NCBI GenBank assembly: GCA_946699065.1
Contig: CAMPDV010000127.1
Span: forward strand, 124,001 to 188,000
DNA length: 64,000 nucleotides
Direction of reading: 5' to 3'
Origin: Loxodes magnus
Lineage: Eukaryota; Ciliophora; Karyorelictea; Loxodida; Loxodidae
Position numbers and translations under genes: made by a program. This document shows positions 11,770 to 23,839 of this stretch, one piece after another. Position 1 is the first letter of the stretch; each line of letters starts with the position of its first letter. A model generated the notes under the pieces. It made no database searches and was not told where the DNA came from. It saw nothing but the letters and a program-made list of their open reading frames with translations.

Positions 11770-12841
11770 ATGGAGAAAAAAGAAAAGCAATTTACTAAAA
11801 GCATTTTTTTAAGAAAACTCTTAAGAGCGAGAAACCACATTTTAGGGAAAGTATCTCTACTTAATTTTAAGTATGAAATTCTGCCTAACTTATGTTACTA
11901 AAAGCTAATAAACAAGATCAGTTATGACCAAAGTAAAGGTATTTCTTTAATATTTTTTAGATCAAATCCTTACTGGTCACTTTTCAAGTGTTTTCTCTGT
12001 CACCATATCAAGGGATCTAAACTAAATTGTATCAGTTTCAGGATATCCTGAAAATTCGATAAAGATCTGGAATTTCCAGACAGGTATTCTCCAAAGAACT
12101 ATAACAGGACATACTTCATTTGTTTTATCGGTAGTAATCTCCCCGGACTCTAACTACATTGTATCAGGATCTAATGATACAACCATAAAGATCTGAAACT
12201 CGTAGAATGGTTCACTCATAAGAACTATAACAGGCCATACTTCTACAATTAACTCGGTAGTAATCTCCCCGGACTCTAACTATATCATATCAGGATCTTA
12301 CGATAACACCATAAAGATCTGAAATTTCCACAATGGTGCTCTTCAAAGAACTTTAACGGGGCATACTTCATATGTTAACTCGGTAGTAATCTCCTATGAC
12401 TCTAGAAATATTATATCGGGATCTGTAGATACAAATATAAAGATCTGGGAATTCTAGACTGGTCAGCTTGTGCGAACTCTTACTGGGCATTCAAGTTCTG
12501 TTTTATCAGTGATAGTGTCTAAGGATAATAGATATTTCATATCTGGCTCTAGTGACAGGACTATAAAGATATGGAACTTCTCTTCTGGTAAGTGTATTCG
12601 TACTCTACAAGGTCATTCAAGTTCTGTATCAAGTATTCAGTTAAGTGTTGATTCAAGTGTTATATTTTCTTGTTCTTATGACAGAACAATCAAGGTCTGG
12701 AACTTTGATACGGGTGAGTGTATATAGACTTTGTAAGATCATACATCGTATATATCTTCTATAGCATTGAGTGTTGATAATAGATGGTTGGTATCGGGAG
12801 CGGATGACAGGACAATTAGAAAGGTGAGAGTTTCGAGTTGA
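11770..12841 (+). CDS. WD40 seven-bladed beta-propeller protein, copy B
   Basis: ATG at 11770; exon 1 of 169 nt; 22-nt intron 11939-11960; exon 2 from 11961 in frame to TGA 12839-12841. Product 349 residues: an N-terminal basic/hydrophobic segment of about 57 residues without a known domain, then seven WD40 blades beginning GHFSSVFSV, GHTSFVLSV, GHTSTINSV, GHTSYVNSV, GHSSSVLSV, GHSSSVSSI and DHTSYISSI. Seven blades make a complete closed propeller. TGA encodes the Trp of KIWNSQNG and KIWNFHNG; TAG and TAA encode Gln in ECIQTLQDH. The last blade reads IRKVRVSS where the other copies have IRKW. Framework residues are nearly invariant between blades, while residues after GH vary, suggesting a variable binding face. 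Function unknown. Confidence 0.9.
11939..11960 (+). other. 22-nt intron in WD40 copy B
   Basis: GT...AG sequence whose removal joins SYDQSK to DQILTGH and puts all seven blades in frame with the ATG. Exon 1 ends one base into a codon (phase 1). Confidence 0.8.
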
Positions 12842-13320
12842 GAAATTTATGATTTGACTTAATTTAATTTTACGATTAAAGATATAAGATATTGGTAATG
12901 CATTTAAATGAATGCTTAATGTTAATTATGTTTGTTGTTTTATGAAGTGTTTGTTTTATTTTTTTTTATTTATTAAAAGGTTGTATATTCTTAAATATTC
13001 TTGGTTTAAAATAAAGGTTGAGTAGATAATATAGGTTATAGAAATTAGTGAGGTATGTTGATTTAAAGTGGTAATGTTTAAATATTAAAAATATAATTTT
13101 GTTAAATGAAGGCGTATAATAAGTTTAAGTTTTATTTTATTTATTTAAATTTATAGATTTATTTTTAGATTTTATAAAAATTTCAAGTTATGTATAAATT
13201 TTCATTTTTTTTGTGAAGTAGTTAAAATATTATTTATAAGGTTAAAGTTAGTTTATAATCTTGATTCTTAATTAAAAAATTTAATTAAATCTTTCATTTT
13301 ATTTATATTATTATTTATTA
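12842..13320 (+). repeat. Downstream block of WD40 unit, copy B
   Basis: The 3' flank is conserved in C (22570-22945 and 23858-23995), D (34945-35510) and E (49290-49781). Landmarks are TTTACGATTAAAGATATAAG, TTTTATGAAGTGTTTG and TTTTTTGTGAAGTAGTTAAA. Probably the 3' UTR and downstream spacer. No terminator motif recognised. Confidence 0.75.
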
Positions 13321-13359
13321 TTTATTATTATTATGATATTACTAAGATATATATATAAA

Positions 13360-14199
13360 ATGGCTTCTAAGAAATAGCAGAACTTTGAACAAAACATTTA
13401 AACAGGAAAATTCTCTAAAAAATAAAAAAGCGAAATAATTACAATGAGTGAAAGTGAGAAATATGATTGATATGACGAACATTAACCGCTTGGAAATCCA
13501 GAATTAAAAAAACTTCCTACACAAACTCAAATAGAAATATTATCTAAGTCATTAAATGAGTTTATGTTTAAAAATAGATACCTCACTGATAAAGTAGAAA
13601 AACTAATAACGTCTTTACTTGAGAAACAATATTAATCATCATAAGAAATAGAAAACAAACTGCAACAAAGAATTCTTTAAATTTAATAATAAATTCAGGT
13701 AACGCCATTTTCGATTTAACAGAATTAATCAGATCCTATGGAAATAGAAAATGAAGCCTTAAATTAAAATAAACAGTAAACATTTATTTAAAATAAATAG
13801 TAAATTTAAATTAAATAAGTGTTACAGGAATAATAGTTTAAAAGAAGAATAAAATGCTACGTGTGCAATAAATAACACCAATGAAAATACTGCTACTAAC
13901 TAAGCGAAATTTAAAGAAAGAATAAATATGATATTTTTAGAAAACTATTTAGGATATATCTAACATAAAGAGGAAAAATTTATAGAAAAAAATTCTTTAA
14001 TTAAAATCTGAATCCTTGGAGAAATAATTAGGAACGCTACATGCAAGATGAAAACTATTCAGAATATTAAAGGATGGTGCGCTAATGAAGTGCTACACCG
14101 CCTAACTAAGTCTAGTAGAAATTCAAGACAAACTAATAGAGACAAGCTGATAGAATAGGTCAGATGGCTGACTACTAAGGCTTTAACAAAGCTTTTTAA
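13360..14199 (+). CDS. LINE ORF1-like protein with CCHC zinc knuckle
   Basis: ATG at 13360, open under the TAR = Gln/TGA = Trp code to a TAA at 14197-14199 (about 279 residues; the stop choice is a guess because stops are context dependent). The N-terminus is MASKKQQNFEQN; a Gln-rich middle follows, then PMEIE at about residues 126-130 and a zinc knuckle CYVCNKQHQWKYC (C166, C169, H173, C178; CX2CX3HX4C). The basic C-terminus contains RKKFFNQNLNPWRNN. The two motifs recur in the proteins at 22975-23834 and 59221-60254, defining one ORF1 family. In LINEs such proteins bind the element RNA. No endonuclease or RT follows. It interrupts the WD40-B downstream flank relative to C and E, so it is an insertion. 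Confidence 0.7.
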
Positions 14200-14229
14200 C
14201 TTTAACTTTTTATAAATTTTAAATTTTAT

Positions 14230-14940
14230 GTTTAAAATTTATTGTTTCCGATTGGAAAATTAATTTTTCTGATATTAAGATTTTTATTTATCATTATTTT
14301 TCAACTTTAGGTTTAAATTTCATGAAAATTAAAATTTTTTTTATTTGTTCAGTGTTTTACACTACCAAAGATTTCTAGTACAGAATTTTTTTTTTATTTT
14401 GGGAGAAAAAATCCTAAATAGGAATAAAATTTCAAGAAAAATTTCCAAATATAAAAGATTTTTAAGAAAAAAATAGTAATTAAAAAAAATTAATATTAAA
14501 GTATAATTTGGAAATCTATTTTGTTGAAATGGTATTTTTTAAAAGTAAAAAACTTGTTTTTTAGGAAAATTTTTTGATTTGAAAAATTTGTAACAAGATT
14601 TTTTTGTTTTTGATTTAAAAATATATTTTTGATAAGGTAAATTATTTTTGAAATTATAAAAAAAGTATTGTTTATGTTTTGAAGAAAAAACATTTTTTAA
14701 TTTTGAACTTCTTTTCGAGTTAATGAAAAAATTCGCTTTAAAAATTTTTAATATTATAAAAATTTACTTAAAAGAAAAGGATCTCTAGAAGAAAAGAGAT
14801 ATAATAAAGAAAACCATGGAATCGTGAAAATATTATCTTTTTTCACTCTGAGTTATTCGCTACAAAAGATTTTCGAGATGGATAAATCCTTTTCTTAAAG
14901 AGATAGAATTTTAAAAGATTTGAAAAAATTTTTTTTAAAT
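14230..14940 (+). repeat. 0.7 kb A/T-tract block with CCGATTGG hairpin, copy 1
   Basis: Begins with TTTCCGATTGGAAAA (a TTTCC/GGAAA hairpin) and continues as roughly 700 bp of runs of A and T of 4-9 bases, ending near GAGATGGATAAATCC. It is inverted and homologous at 21830-22545 and 48590-49275, and partial at 41835-42455. Phased A-tracts suggest intrinsically bent DNA. It may be the outer end of the WD40 unit or a LINE 5' region; see findings. Confidence 0.7.
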
Positions 14941-15093
14941 TTTTAAGAAGTAAATATAAAAAAATAAATTATAATTTTAGGAAGAAATAAATTAGTAAAA
15001 AAACCTCTATAAGAGTGCTTACCGTTTATAATAGGTATTATGAATTGTTAAAAAACTAATCTAAAAGGAGTTTAAAAATTCATTTATAAAAAT

Positions 15094-16130
15094 ATGAACA
15101 GTCAAATAGAAAAAATGAGGTAATGCATCTGTAATAATAAATTTTAGGCCAATCTACAAAGAATATAAAAAAATTAATTAAACAAGAATCTAATTAATAT
15201 GTCTAACCTAACTATATCAAATATACAAATAAAAACTTATTAATCAAGTTTAAAAAAACTGTTTTATTATAATAATAAGAAAAGCATTAAAAATTTAAAA
15301 GATTGGCAAAAGTGCCTTGAAAAGAGCTTACTACGAGCAATTTATCTATTTTTAGTTTGCGAAAAGATGTTAATTTAGAAGAGAAAAACGAGTTTTTAAG
15401 AAAAATTGCTATATTAAGTAATTTTCTCTTTAAATTTTTTTAATTTCGTAATATTAAATGAATAGTTTTAAAGATAAACTTTCTGCTTATAAGAAACTTA
15501 AATAAATCTACTGTGCATGTAGAAAATCGATTTTATTTATTTAATTTTAAAATTTGAATTCCTAATGAAGCTATTTTATTAAAGTTGAAAATTTAAAAAA
15601 ATGGATTGATTGTTTATCATATAAAAAACATTTGCTAGTAAGCTATATAAATAATTTGAATATATGCAAAATTATAAAAATCTTCATTTTTTTGTAAAGT
15701 ATCTTATACTTCCATCTAAAATAAGAATAAAATTATATTCTAATATTAAATAATACGAATTAGCAAAATGAAAGTGTAAATAATTAAGAAATCAATATAG
15801 TTTTCATTATATCAAAAAAGGTTAAAAGAAAAGCTTTAATCTTTTGTATTAATTAAAATAATATACAAAGTGTAATTTAATAACTATTAGAATTATATCT
15901 ATAAAAAATGGGAAATATTTCGTACTATATAAAAAGAAACATATATAGCATAATAAAAAGCAAATTTTCTACTAAGCCGATAATGCTAATATCACACAAT
16001 TTCATAAATGCCTTAATAATGAGCATTTTTGTTATATTCTAAATTATTAGACAACTAAATTATAATTTATAATTTAAGCATTCCTTTAATAAATGTTTGC
16101 TTTAATATAAAATATAGTATTTTTAATTTA
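15094..16130 (+). CDS. Possible hypothetical protein
   Basis: From ATG 15094 the frame reads MNSQIEKMRQCICNNKFQAN, then KNLKDWQKCLEKSLLRAIYL, and stays plausible to about 16100 under the alternative code. Rich in Ile, Lys, Gln and Asn. No domain recognised. It sits between the first A/T-tract block and the 3' end of LINE L1, on the opposite strand to L1. The end is undefined because no unambiguous stop exists. Confidence 0.3.
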
Positions 16131-16210
16131 AGATACTAAATATTCATAAATATTCATAAACATAATAATATTTAAAGTGCTTTATTTAAATTAAATTAAA
16201 TTTAAATTAA

Positions 16211-19200
16211 TAATGTTCGCCTTTCAGCTTAATAAAATAATTTTTATGATATCACTCTCATTCTGAAACTCTTAGGTCTTCATTATTGTTTTGATTTGAT
16301 TTTTTTTAGTTTAGTTTCTCTTCTTCTTGTATCTTTGTTCATTCTAAAAATAATTATTTTAAGTCTTCTTTATTCAAATATTACTAATGGATTTATTTTT
16401 CCCTCAATCATTCTTAAAATCACGTTATTTGTTAATGCTTTTGTTTTATGCTAGACTATGTTTTTTTAATCTTAAGATCAATATCTTCTAGTATTTATTT
16501 ATTCTTTTTTGTTCCTTAATTTATTAATATTTGATTATATTCTAGCATTTCTTTTAAATTTTTCTCTATTTTTTATTAGTTTCATTGTTTATTGTATATT
16601 TATTATTTCCTTCTTTTCAGATTTATGTTTATGTGTAAGTTTTATAATATTTCTTGTATCTGAAGACTGTTTTCTTATATAATTTATCTGTAATACTTGC
16701 AATCAAAGACGTGTTCAAATTTTTCTTATTGCTAACAAATGCATAATATCTACTCTTAATCAATATGTCTTTCTGAGAGATCAGCTCTAAAAAATATTAA
16801 TTGCGTTCTTAGTCTATAAATTAATTTTTATTCTTTTATTAATTCTTTGTTTGTTGTTATATAAGTAATTTTTTTAAATTTAGTCTCATTTTTATATTGT
16901 CTATAAATTATTTCGGCTATTTTCATATCTTATATTCTCTATATTGTTTCCTTGAAAATTTTTTTTTGTATTTTTTTTAGATTTCTTTAGTATAATTGTT
17001 TATGTTAAGATATTTTATTTATTCATTGTTTATTTCATAGTATTTTTCAATTTTTTTAATGTTTTTTTTATATTTTGAATTCTATTTTTAACTCTGTTTG
17101 AAAAGTTATTAGAATTTTGTATCTTATCTACTTTTTACTTTTTCTTGATCATTTCTGAATTAATCTTATAACTTTTTGTAGAATTTTAAAAATCTTTATG
17201 CTGTTGAATCTTCAAATTTACATCAGTTGAAATCTATATACTATATTTCTTTAAATGATGCTTGTGGAATTTTCTAGTATTTTCTTAAGATTTATCTTTG
17301 TGCTATTTAGATTTTATTTTTTCATTTTGTTATTCCTAATTGAATACTATATGGGATTAATTCCGAGTAGTATTCTAATTTTGCCATTATGAATAATCTG
17401 AATAAGTTCTAAAAGTTAATTGGCTATGTTTTGTTATAGTTTTTAAAGAATTAAGATTAGAATATAAATATCGATTATTAAAATTTTTTGAAGAGGTACT
17501 CAATCTGAACCTTTTCCACATTAAGTTAGTTTATTTGATATCCTAGGTATTAAATTTGTTATTTCTATTCAATTTTTTTTCCTAATAGAAAAAGTTCAAT
17601 TTCTTTGCTCGTTGTGTTTCTATTTTTGAGTATTTATATAAATTCGCATTTCTCCGTGTTAATATTAAGTCTTATTAATTTAAAAATGTTTTCAGTTTCG
17701 TTTAGTAAGATTTACATATTTTTTTGATTATTTGATATTAGTATTAAATCATCTGCTCAAGCAAGTTTAGCATGATAAATTTTTTGAATTTTATGCCCTA
17801 ATTTTTCATATTTTTCTAAATACCTTAATACTGTATCATAGTATATTATTGCTAATATTGGTCCACTTGAGCTGCCTTGTAAGACTCCATTTACTTACCG
17901 AATTTTTCTAGTTATTTCTTCATCAAGATAGAAGTTAATTTATACTTTTTAATATGTATCTTTTATTATATTAATTATATTTTACGAAATGTTTAATCTT
18001 TTCATCTGGTCAAATAAAAATCTGCGATTTATTGTGTCGAACATTTTTTCTACATCAATTAACGTGATTAATAAGTCTTCATTATAATTTTCTTTTTTCT
18101 TTTTATTTTTATAGTTTTCTATGATTTGTTTTAATTATCATATATTATTAGCAGTTTGCATTATTTTTATAAATCCTTTTTAATCTTTGTTTAATATATC
18201 TTAATCTTATATTTCTTAGTATAATTGGTTAGTTTCTAATTTATCAAATATTTTTTAAATTACGTTTATGAGTGCTATCGGTCTGTAATTTTTTCAATTT
18301 TATTTGTTTCCTTTTTTTGTGAAGCATTATTATTTTAACTTTGTTCATATTTTTAGGTAGTTTTTATTACTTCTAACAATTTTAGAAAAATTTGCATAGC
18401 ATTTATCATAGTTAGTGTGATGCGTTTTTTATTAGTTCATTTGATATTGAATAAAATCCTTGAGCCTTATTGTTAGGTAAAAATCTTATTACATCTCATA
18501 CTTACTAGTATAGAATATTTTCTCATTTTTTTTAATCTTTCTTTAATATTTGTTCCATAGATTTTGTCAATTTCTTTATTAATTTTGTTATTTTAATTTA
18601 GAGAAAGATTTTATTATTTATTAAATACATTTTCTCCCAATTTTGAATGAAGTCTTCTTATTACATTTTCGTCAGGTTCATTTTTGTTCCTTTTTTTGAG
18701 TTTAAAATCTTTTTGGCTTAATTGACCATTTCTTGATTATTACCATTTAGGAATATTTATTAATTATTTTTATTTTGCTGTTGTTCTTCTTTTTACATTT
18801 TGCTATACTTGTTTTTTTCTTTTAAATATTTCTTTTTGAGTTTTAATATGTAATCGTTATTTCTATTATATTAATTTATTTCTTACATATACATATTTCT
18901 AGCTATATTTTTTCTCAGCATCTATTAGTATTATTTTAAAGATTTTTTAACCTCTTGTTGTCTTTTAATTCCTACACTATTGAATGCAGATATATGAATT
19001 AGATTTATAATAAAGTCGTATTGTTCTTCTAGATTTTGTTCATCTATTAATTAATTAAAAAATTCATATGTCCCTCTATATTCTTTATAGGAATACTTTC
19101 AGATATCTTATTTTAATTTTTTCAATTTATAACTTATTTTAAATTATGTGAACTTGTCATTTTTTTAGATTATTGGTTATCTAATTTAAGTTTATGTTAT

Positions 19201-21811
19201 GAGTAGAAAATGATCTGTTGTTAACCCCACTTCTTCTTAAACGTTAAATCTGAAGTTTTCTTATTGACTGTTTTTTTAATTAGTGAATATATAATAAATT
19301 ATTTATCTTTGCTTTGTTTATTTAATTATATGAGTATTTTATCTTTCTTAGTTTATATCTATTAAATCAAAAGTTCGCACAAATTGCTATAGAAGTTCAT
19401 CTACGTATTTTATGTTTTATTATTTATTTAAATGAGCATTAAAATCTCCACATATGATTATTTTGTGATTTTTAAATTAGTCTAATAACTATCCTAGTTC
19501 TTAATAACAATTAAATATTAGTTCCACTGAGTGATTACTAGGTGGCATATAGATATTTATAACTATTAATTCATTTAATTTGAAGGCTTGTATCCTGTTA
19601 TAATTATGCTATATTTGAATTTCTTCAACTTGATCTTCAATTAAAAAAAAAGCAAATAGTCCTTCTGTTTTTCCAGTTCGTTACAGGAAATATTATTTGA
19701 AGTTTTTGTTTAATATTCCATATTCTTTAGTAGTTTAAGTTTCTTGGAGCATTAGAATATCCAGGTTATTTTCTTATATAAGATTATTTATTTCTAATTT
19801 TTTTTTTAAGTATCCTCCATGTATATTTATGGATCCGATTCTGTATATTTTTTCGTATTCTTCTATATATTATGAGTTAATTCCATTTCCTTCTCAATTT
19901 TCCAGTTGTTGCAAAAATAGGTGAAAATCTTTTAGTTAGTTAAAGTCCTGATATATTTAGCTATATTATTTATCTTTAATTAAATTACATTTATTCAAAT
20001 TTTATAGTTTTTTCTAATTCTCATATTTTTATTATACATATTATTAGTGGTGATGTGATTAATTTGCTTGATTTCAGAGATTATTTTGTGGCTATCTTGC
20101 TCCACCTTTTAAACCTCTTGGTTTAATTCAAATTTAGTTTTTCTTTGGATATAATTTTACTTTTAATAGATTTTCTTCTTGTTTAAAACTTTTTTTAATT
20201 CATTTATATTATTCTAATATTCTAGGTATTCTTTTTAGTATTTTTTAGTCTATTTTTAAGTCGATAAATTTTTTATTTTTTTGTTTGTTAGATTAAATCA
20301 GCGCTTTTAACTATTTATTAATAATTAGTTTTTATCATCATTATTAATCTAAATTTTCTTTTTATGTGTTTTTCTAGGCTTTGTTTTATAAACGCGTTAT
20401 ATTTATTTAAATAGTATGGCTAGAATTTTATTTAGTTTTAGTTTATATTTTTTATTATTTTAAATCTTAAGTTAAAGTACTTTTAATAACTTTTTAGTCT
20501 TCTTTTTTACGTTTATATCAGAATTATTTACATTTTGTTTCTAAATTTTCCAAATTTTCTGTTGCTTCTCTTTTCTTTTAATTATTTTCTTATGAAGATT
20601 TTTAAAATGTTTTGTATTTGAGAAGAAATACATTGTCCTTAATATTATATATATCAATTTAAGTAATTATATTTGTTTTTTTTTAAATTATTTCTTATTG
20701 TTGTATATTTTAAGTTAAGTTGTTTTTATTCTTAGTAATTTTGTTTCTTTTCTAATGATTCGCTCAAATTTCTCTGTAGTTAAATAATTTAGCTTTACTT
20801 ATCTTCTATTTTTTTTAGTTCCTGCAGCATTTTGTGCTCTGGGATTTCTTCTTATATAACTAAATTATTGTTTAGGAATTTGTTAAACTATTACTAGTTA
20901 CTTTGCTACTATTAATTTTTTAATTCTTAAAGTTTCGTTGCTGATTGTAAAAAAATAATTTTATCTAGTTCTTATTGTTAAATTTTTATTTGCGCTTAAA
21001 ACTCAAAGCACTCTTAAATTTAACCTCTTTTTGTCCTTTTGATTTTTTTATTTATTCATTCGATTTTTTAATCTTATTTTCTTCTGCAGAAGTCAAATTT
21101 GTGTCCCACTTAGCCACAGAATATACATATTGATTAAGTTTTGTGTCTCATAGTTATATTTTAATCGTAATATTTTATTTCATTTGTTAATTTTAAAATT
21201 TCTTGTTATGTGATTTCACATATTATTTCTATTATTGGGTAGGACTTGTTTTCTATTTGTTTGAAGTTAATTTCTTTTATATTTTCGCTATAAAAGTTAA
21301 AAAGAGATTTAGAATATCATATAATTTCATTGCATTTGTGCTTGTTATTCTTATTTTATAGTGATTTCTGTTATATTAGTTATCGAATAATTTTTCTTCA
21401 ATTTCTAGTTATACCAATTATTTGGCATATTGTTATCGGCTAGGTTAATGTGAAAAAATTGTTTACTGGTGTATTTCTTCATTAGTTCTTTACTTTTGAA
21501 GAAAAGTACGTAATTCCCTTTAAAATTACACTTCGAATTTCATAGAACCTCCATTCTTTTGATATTTCCAAAGATTTTATTGAATATTTGTTTTCAATTA
21601 GTTTTTTAATTTGATATTAGTTTCCTGGGTCATTTTCGAATTAAGTCAAAAGTTGATTTGTGTAAATAATTGATTAATAGTTAGTGGTTTATTCGTCTAG
21701 AAATATGATTAGTTAGAAGAGAGTTCTCACTTCTTTCAGTTAACAATCAACTTTAATGGCTTAGCCAGGTAGGTTGTTGTCAACTGATTTCTAGGAAATT
21801 TAATAATGCAT
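16211..21811 (-). CDS. LINE L1: endonuclease/reverse transcriptase polyprotein
   Basis: A single long frame from the ATG complementary to 21809-21811 (MHYQISQKSVDNNLPGQ). The N-terminal third has an ORF1-like folded region then Gln/Lys coiled coil (near 20800: EEIPEHKMLQELKKIEDK). APE-type endonuclease: DILMLQET near 19750, ICGDFNAHL near 19440, TTDHFLLI near 19215. Reverse transcriptase: motif A LIDVEKMFDTINRR (about 18030), motif B NGVLQGSSSGPIL (about 17870), motif C LAWADDLILIS (about 17755; its Trp is TGA). C-terminal Cys/His segment KFEHVFDCKYY near 16710. The 3' end carries the hairpin AAGCTGAAAGGCGAAC at about 16211 and an A/T tail. All catalytic motifs seen are intact, so this copy could be active. 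I could not confirm that the whole frame is free of indels. Confidence 0.75.
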
Positions 21812-21829
21812 TTTTTTTATTAAAAATTT

Positions 21830-22545
21830 TTATATCTTTCAAACTCTAATCCTTTTTTTAATTTATCCATCCCGAAAATCTTTTTAGTGTAAGACTGAGA
21901 GAAAAAATAAAGAATAATTTTTCAGAATTTCATTAATAACTTTATTTTCTCTCCTTTTTAATTGAAATCCTTTTCAATTAAGTAAATTCTTATAAAATTT
22001 AAAAATTTTATCAATAGTTTTTTCATTTACTCGAAAAGAAATTCAAATTTAAAAAAATTTAATTCCAAGTCAAAAAAATGCATTTTTATCAAAAACATAA
22101 ACAATAACTTTTGTTTTCTATCATTTCCAAAAAAATGTACTTATTCAATTTTTTTTCTTGAAATCAAAAAGCAACAAAAAATTTGTTCGAATTTTTCAAA
22201 TCAAAAAATTTTAATTAATACAAAAATAAGTTTTTTCATTTTTACAAAATGCCATTTAATAAAAAAAGATCTACAAATTCTAATTTAACCAAAAATTTTT
22301 ATAAATTCCTATTTTTTTCAAAAATCTTTTATATTTGGATTTCTTTTGAAATTTTATTCCCTTTTAACTTTTTCATCCCGAAATTAAAAAATTTATTCCG
22401 TCCCAGAAATGTCCTCTAGTGCTAAATGTTGAGCAAAAAGTAGTTTTTTATTTTTCAATAAATTCATACTCTAAAATTGAAATATAAAAATAAAAATAAA
22501 ACTTACTATTATAAAAATTCTTTTTCCAATCGGAAACATAAAATG
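21830..22545 (-). repeat. 0.7 kb A/T-tract block, copy 2 (directly upstream of L1 ATG)
   Basis: Reverse complement of 14230-14940, with CCGATTGG at the distal end (about 22520). It ends about 20 bp before the L1 start codon. It therefore sits both where a LINE 5' UTR/promoter would be and at the outer end of the WD40-C downstream flank. Confidence 0.7.
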
Positions 22546-22569
22546 TTAAACTTAAAAATTAAAATTTAA

Positions 22570-22945
22570 TAATAATAATAAATAATAATAAATAAATAAT
22601 AATAAATAACAATAACAATAATTATTATTAAAAATTAAATATAAATAACTAAAGTAAAACGCAAAACTTTATAAAATATTTAAAATAATAATCAAGATTA
22701 ATAAATTACTTTGCTGTATAAATAAATTTTAAATACTTCACAAAAAAAATGAAAATTTATACTTAACTTGAAACTTTTACAAACTATATATAAATAAATC
22801 AATAAAAAATTTTATGAAATGAAAACAACTTAAGTTTATTTTTTGTCTTCATTCACCAAAGATATATTTAAAATATTTTTAAATATTACCCCTTTTAAAT
22901 CACATACTTTCACTAATTTCAATAGCCTATATTATTTGCACAACC
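22570..22945 (-). repeat. Downstream block of WD40 unit C, distal part
   Basis: Homologous to 12960-13320 and 49290-49620. A run of AAT/AATA microsatellite lies at 22568-22620. This block is separated from the proximal part (23858-23995) by the ORF1 insertion. Confidence 0.7.
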
Positions 22946-22963
22946 TTTTTTAAGCCAATAATA

Positions 22964-23839
22964 ATAATAACGAAATTAAAATGTTCAACAGTGCCAATCT
23001 GGACACCGTTTAAAATAAGTTGTTTTATCAGCAACACTTCTCATCATTCTTGACTTTCTAATGAAATTATCTTCACTAAGGTCTTCTCAGTTTCTTTGAT
23101 TTCTTGTTCTTATTATTTCAAAAGGTACTTCACATCATTTTCTTCTGTAAATATCTCCATGCTAGTTACAATAGAGCCTCTAGTATTTTTCTTATTCTTT
23201 ACGCCAAAATTTTCTCTTGAAATTCTAAAATTTTTAGCAATTCTTATACAGATGTCACTTACTCTTACAGTAGTAGCATTTCTTCCTTACTTATCTGATT
23301 GGTTTTCGATTTATAACCTCTTTTTATTCTATCTCCATCTAATTAGTTATGTTTGTGCTAATATTCTTTTGCTTAATAAACTCCAACTCTTGTTTTTATA
23401 CGATATTTCCAAGCCTTGCTGTTTCTTATCTATGTTCAGTTTAAATGTTCCAATATGCTTGGAGTTCCCTTTCTTAATTAATAATTCTAATCTCTAAGTT
23501 ATCTTACCCAAGCGATAATAAGTTTCTTAGTTCTTTATTTTCCTACTTAAGCACTTTAATCTCTTCCTAGAGATTGGATATTTCAAATACAAACTGTTAA
23601 ATATTGATTTCCTTTTTAATTATCTTTGATGGAAGTTCTTTTCCTGTTATTATATTAGATTCCTTTCTTTTTATTACTTTAGGAGGTGTTTATTATAGTT
23701 ATTAGGTTCTTTATTAGTTTTGTAAGTGAGGAGAAGAAGACTCTTGATACTTTTTTTTATGCCTGCTTTTTCTCTAGAGCTTTTTTCTCTTCTTTGCTCA
23801 AGAAAAAGCCGGGAACAAGATTTTAAGACTCCATTTTTA
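22964..23839 (-). mobile_element. ORF1-only non-autonomous LINE insertion with 18-bp target duplication
   Basis: 876 bp bounded by the identical 18-mer TTTTTTAAGCCAATAATA at 22946-22963 and 23840-23857. WD40 unit E has the uninterrupted site once at about 49626-49644 (one substitution), an empty site. The element carries one ORF1-type gene and no RT. Its 3' end (minus strand) has a GTGTCC/GGCAC hairpin followed by GAAC and a TTATTAT tail, as expected for target-primed reverse transcription. Insertion is recent, since both duplications are identical. Confidence 0.85.
22975..23834 (-). CDS. LINE ORF1-like CCHC protein (frameshifted at an A8 run)
   Basis: ATG complementary to 23832-23834: MESQNLVPGFFLSKEEKKAL, then a run of eight A near 23750 after which the frame shifts by one to YQESSSPHLQNQQRTQQ. 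There follows a coiled coil (NLQEEIKVLKQENKELRNLL, LQAYWNIQTEHRQETARLG), then QMEIEQ and the zinc knuckle CYYCKSKWHLYKNC (CX2CX4HX4C; its Trp is TGA). The C-terminus is basic. The shift at a homopolymer may be a mutation, a base-calling error or slippage. Same family as 13360-14199 and 59221-60254. The plus-strand frame at 23096-23497 is a shadow. Confidence 0.7.

Noticed and set aside
14496..14693. Minus-strand 65-codon frame
   Set aside because: Phe/Asn/Lys low-complexity sequence inside the A/T-tract repeat.
23096..23497. 133-codon plus-strand open frame with hydrophobic stretches
   Set aside because: Antisense shadow of the ORF1 coiled coil and zinc knuckle on the minus strand, inside an insertion with target duplications.
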